Positions 6,238 through 6,309 of a DNA stretch of 6,309 bases are shown here, piece after piece (the first letter of the stretch is position 1; each line of letters opens with the position of its first letter). The translations under genes were made by a program, and so were the position numbers. The notes beneath the pieces are model-generated. The model was not told the origin of the DNA, ran no database searches, and saw only the letters and a program-made list of their open reading frames with translations. Source of the DNA: Balneolaceae bacterium (lineage in GTDB: Bacteria; Bacteroidota; Rhodothermia; Balneolales; Balneolaceae); contig SLGA01000185.1 in the NCBI GenBank assembly GCA_007123985.1, positions 1-6,309 on the forward strand, read 5' to 3'.

Positions 6238-6309
6238 ATGAACCGAATAGAAACCATCACTATAAAAGGTGAATCGTGGCAACTTCTGCCCGAAAGGGCT
6301 GTGTTCTGG
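6238..6309 (+). CDS. pdeM: Ligase-associated DNA damage response endonuclease PdeM, N-terminus only (cut by window end)
   Basis: The first 24 codons of a gene that continues beyond the window. The translation contains GESWQLLPERAVFW (residues 11-24), which matches the conserved LLPERALFW opening of PdeM, a metallophosphatase-fold phosphodiesterase/endonuclease found beside the Lhr-type helicase in ligase-associated repair clusters. In family members this segment is followed by the metal-binding DxHxGK motif, which would lie just past the edge. Start ATG 6238 is 4 bp after the helicase stop; GGAAAAAG at 6221-6228 is the only purine-rich stretch upstream. Both the motif and the neighbour support the call, but only a small part of the protein is visible. 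Confidence 0.82.
   Translation, partial: MNRIETITIKGESWQLLPERAVFW

Noticed and set aside
1..6309. CRISPR array, tRNA/rRNA genes, insertion sequence or toxin-antitoxin system
   Set aside because: I saw no regularly spaced repeats, cloverleaf-like or rRNA sequence, transposase motifs with terminal inverted repeats, or small overlapping toxin/antitoxin pairs on either strand.

Overview
The window is a stretch of bacterial chromosome, most likely from the Bacteroidota or a related group such as Balneolota/Rhodothermota. The reasons are: none of the starts has a good Shine-Dalgarno sequence; intergenic DNA is very AT-rich (about 25-27% GC by hand count) beside coding DNA of roughly 38-50% GC; and the gene families fit (a divergent NVEALA-like Cys-rich small protein beside a secreted 6-bladed beta-propeller, and a ligase-associated Lhr-type helicase with PdeM). 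The assignment to phylum is an inference; no rRNA or other marker gene is present.

Layout, left to right. Positions 1-139 are non-coding: a probable terminator of an upstream gene, then an extremely AT-rich leader with a 7-bp tandem repeat. Positions 140-496 (+) encode a 118-residue protein whose C-terminal half is cysteine-rich. After 41 bp without a terminator comes a secreted beta-propeller protein (538-1593, +). These two probably form one transcript and are the accessory, least understood part of the window. A small hairpin at 1603-1619 separates them from the convergent gene acs (1679-3577, -), a complete AMP-forming acetyl-CoA synthetase. A 202-bp AT-rich divergent region (3578-3779) holds the acs upstream region and a possible promoter for the next operon. 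Then comes a complete ligase-associated DEXH-box helicase (3780-6233, +), followed after 4 bp by the first 24 codons of pdeM, which is cut by the window edge.

The genes fall into three independent units: an uncharacterised secreted small-protein/propeller pair; a central-metabolism gene that activates acetate; and the start of a DNA-repair operon in which helicase and nuclease/phosphodiesterase are normally partnered with an ATP-dependent DNA ligase and an exonuclease. Neither of the last two is visible here. The most unusual element is the Cys-rich small protein with its propeller neighbour. The rest is well-known housekeeping or repair content.
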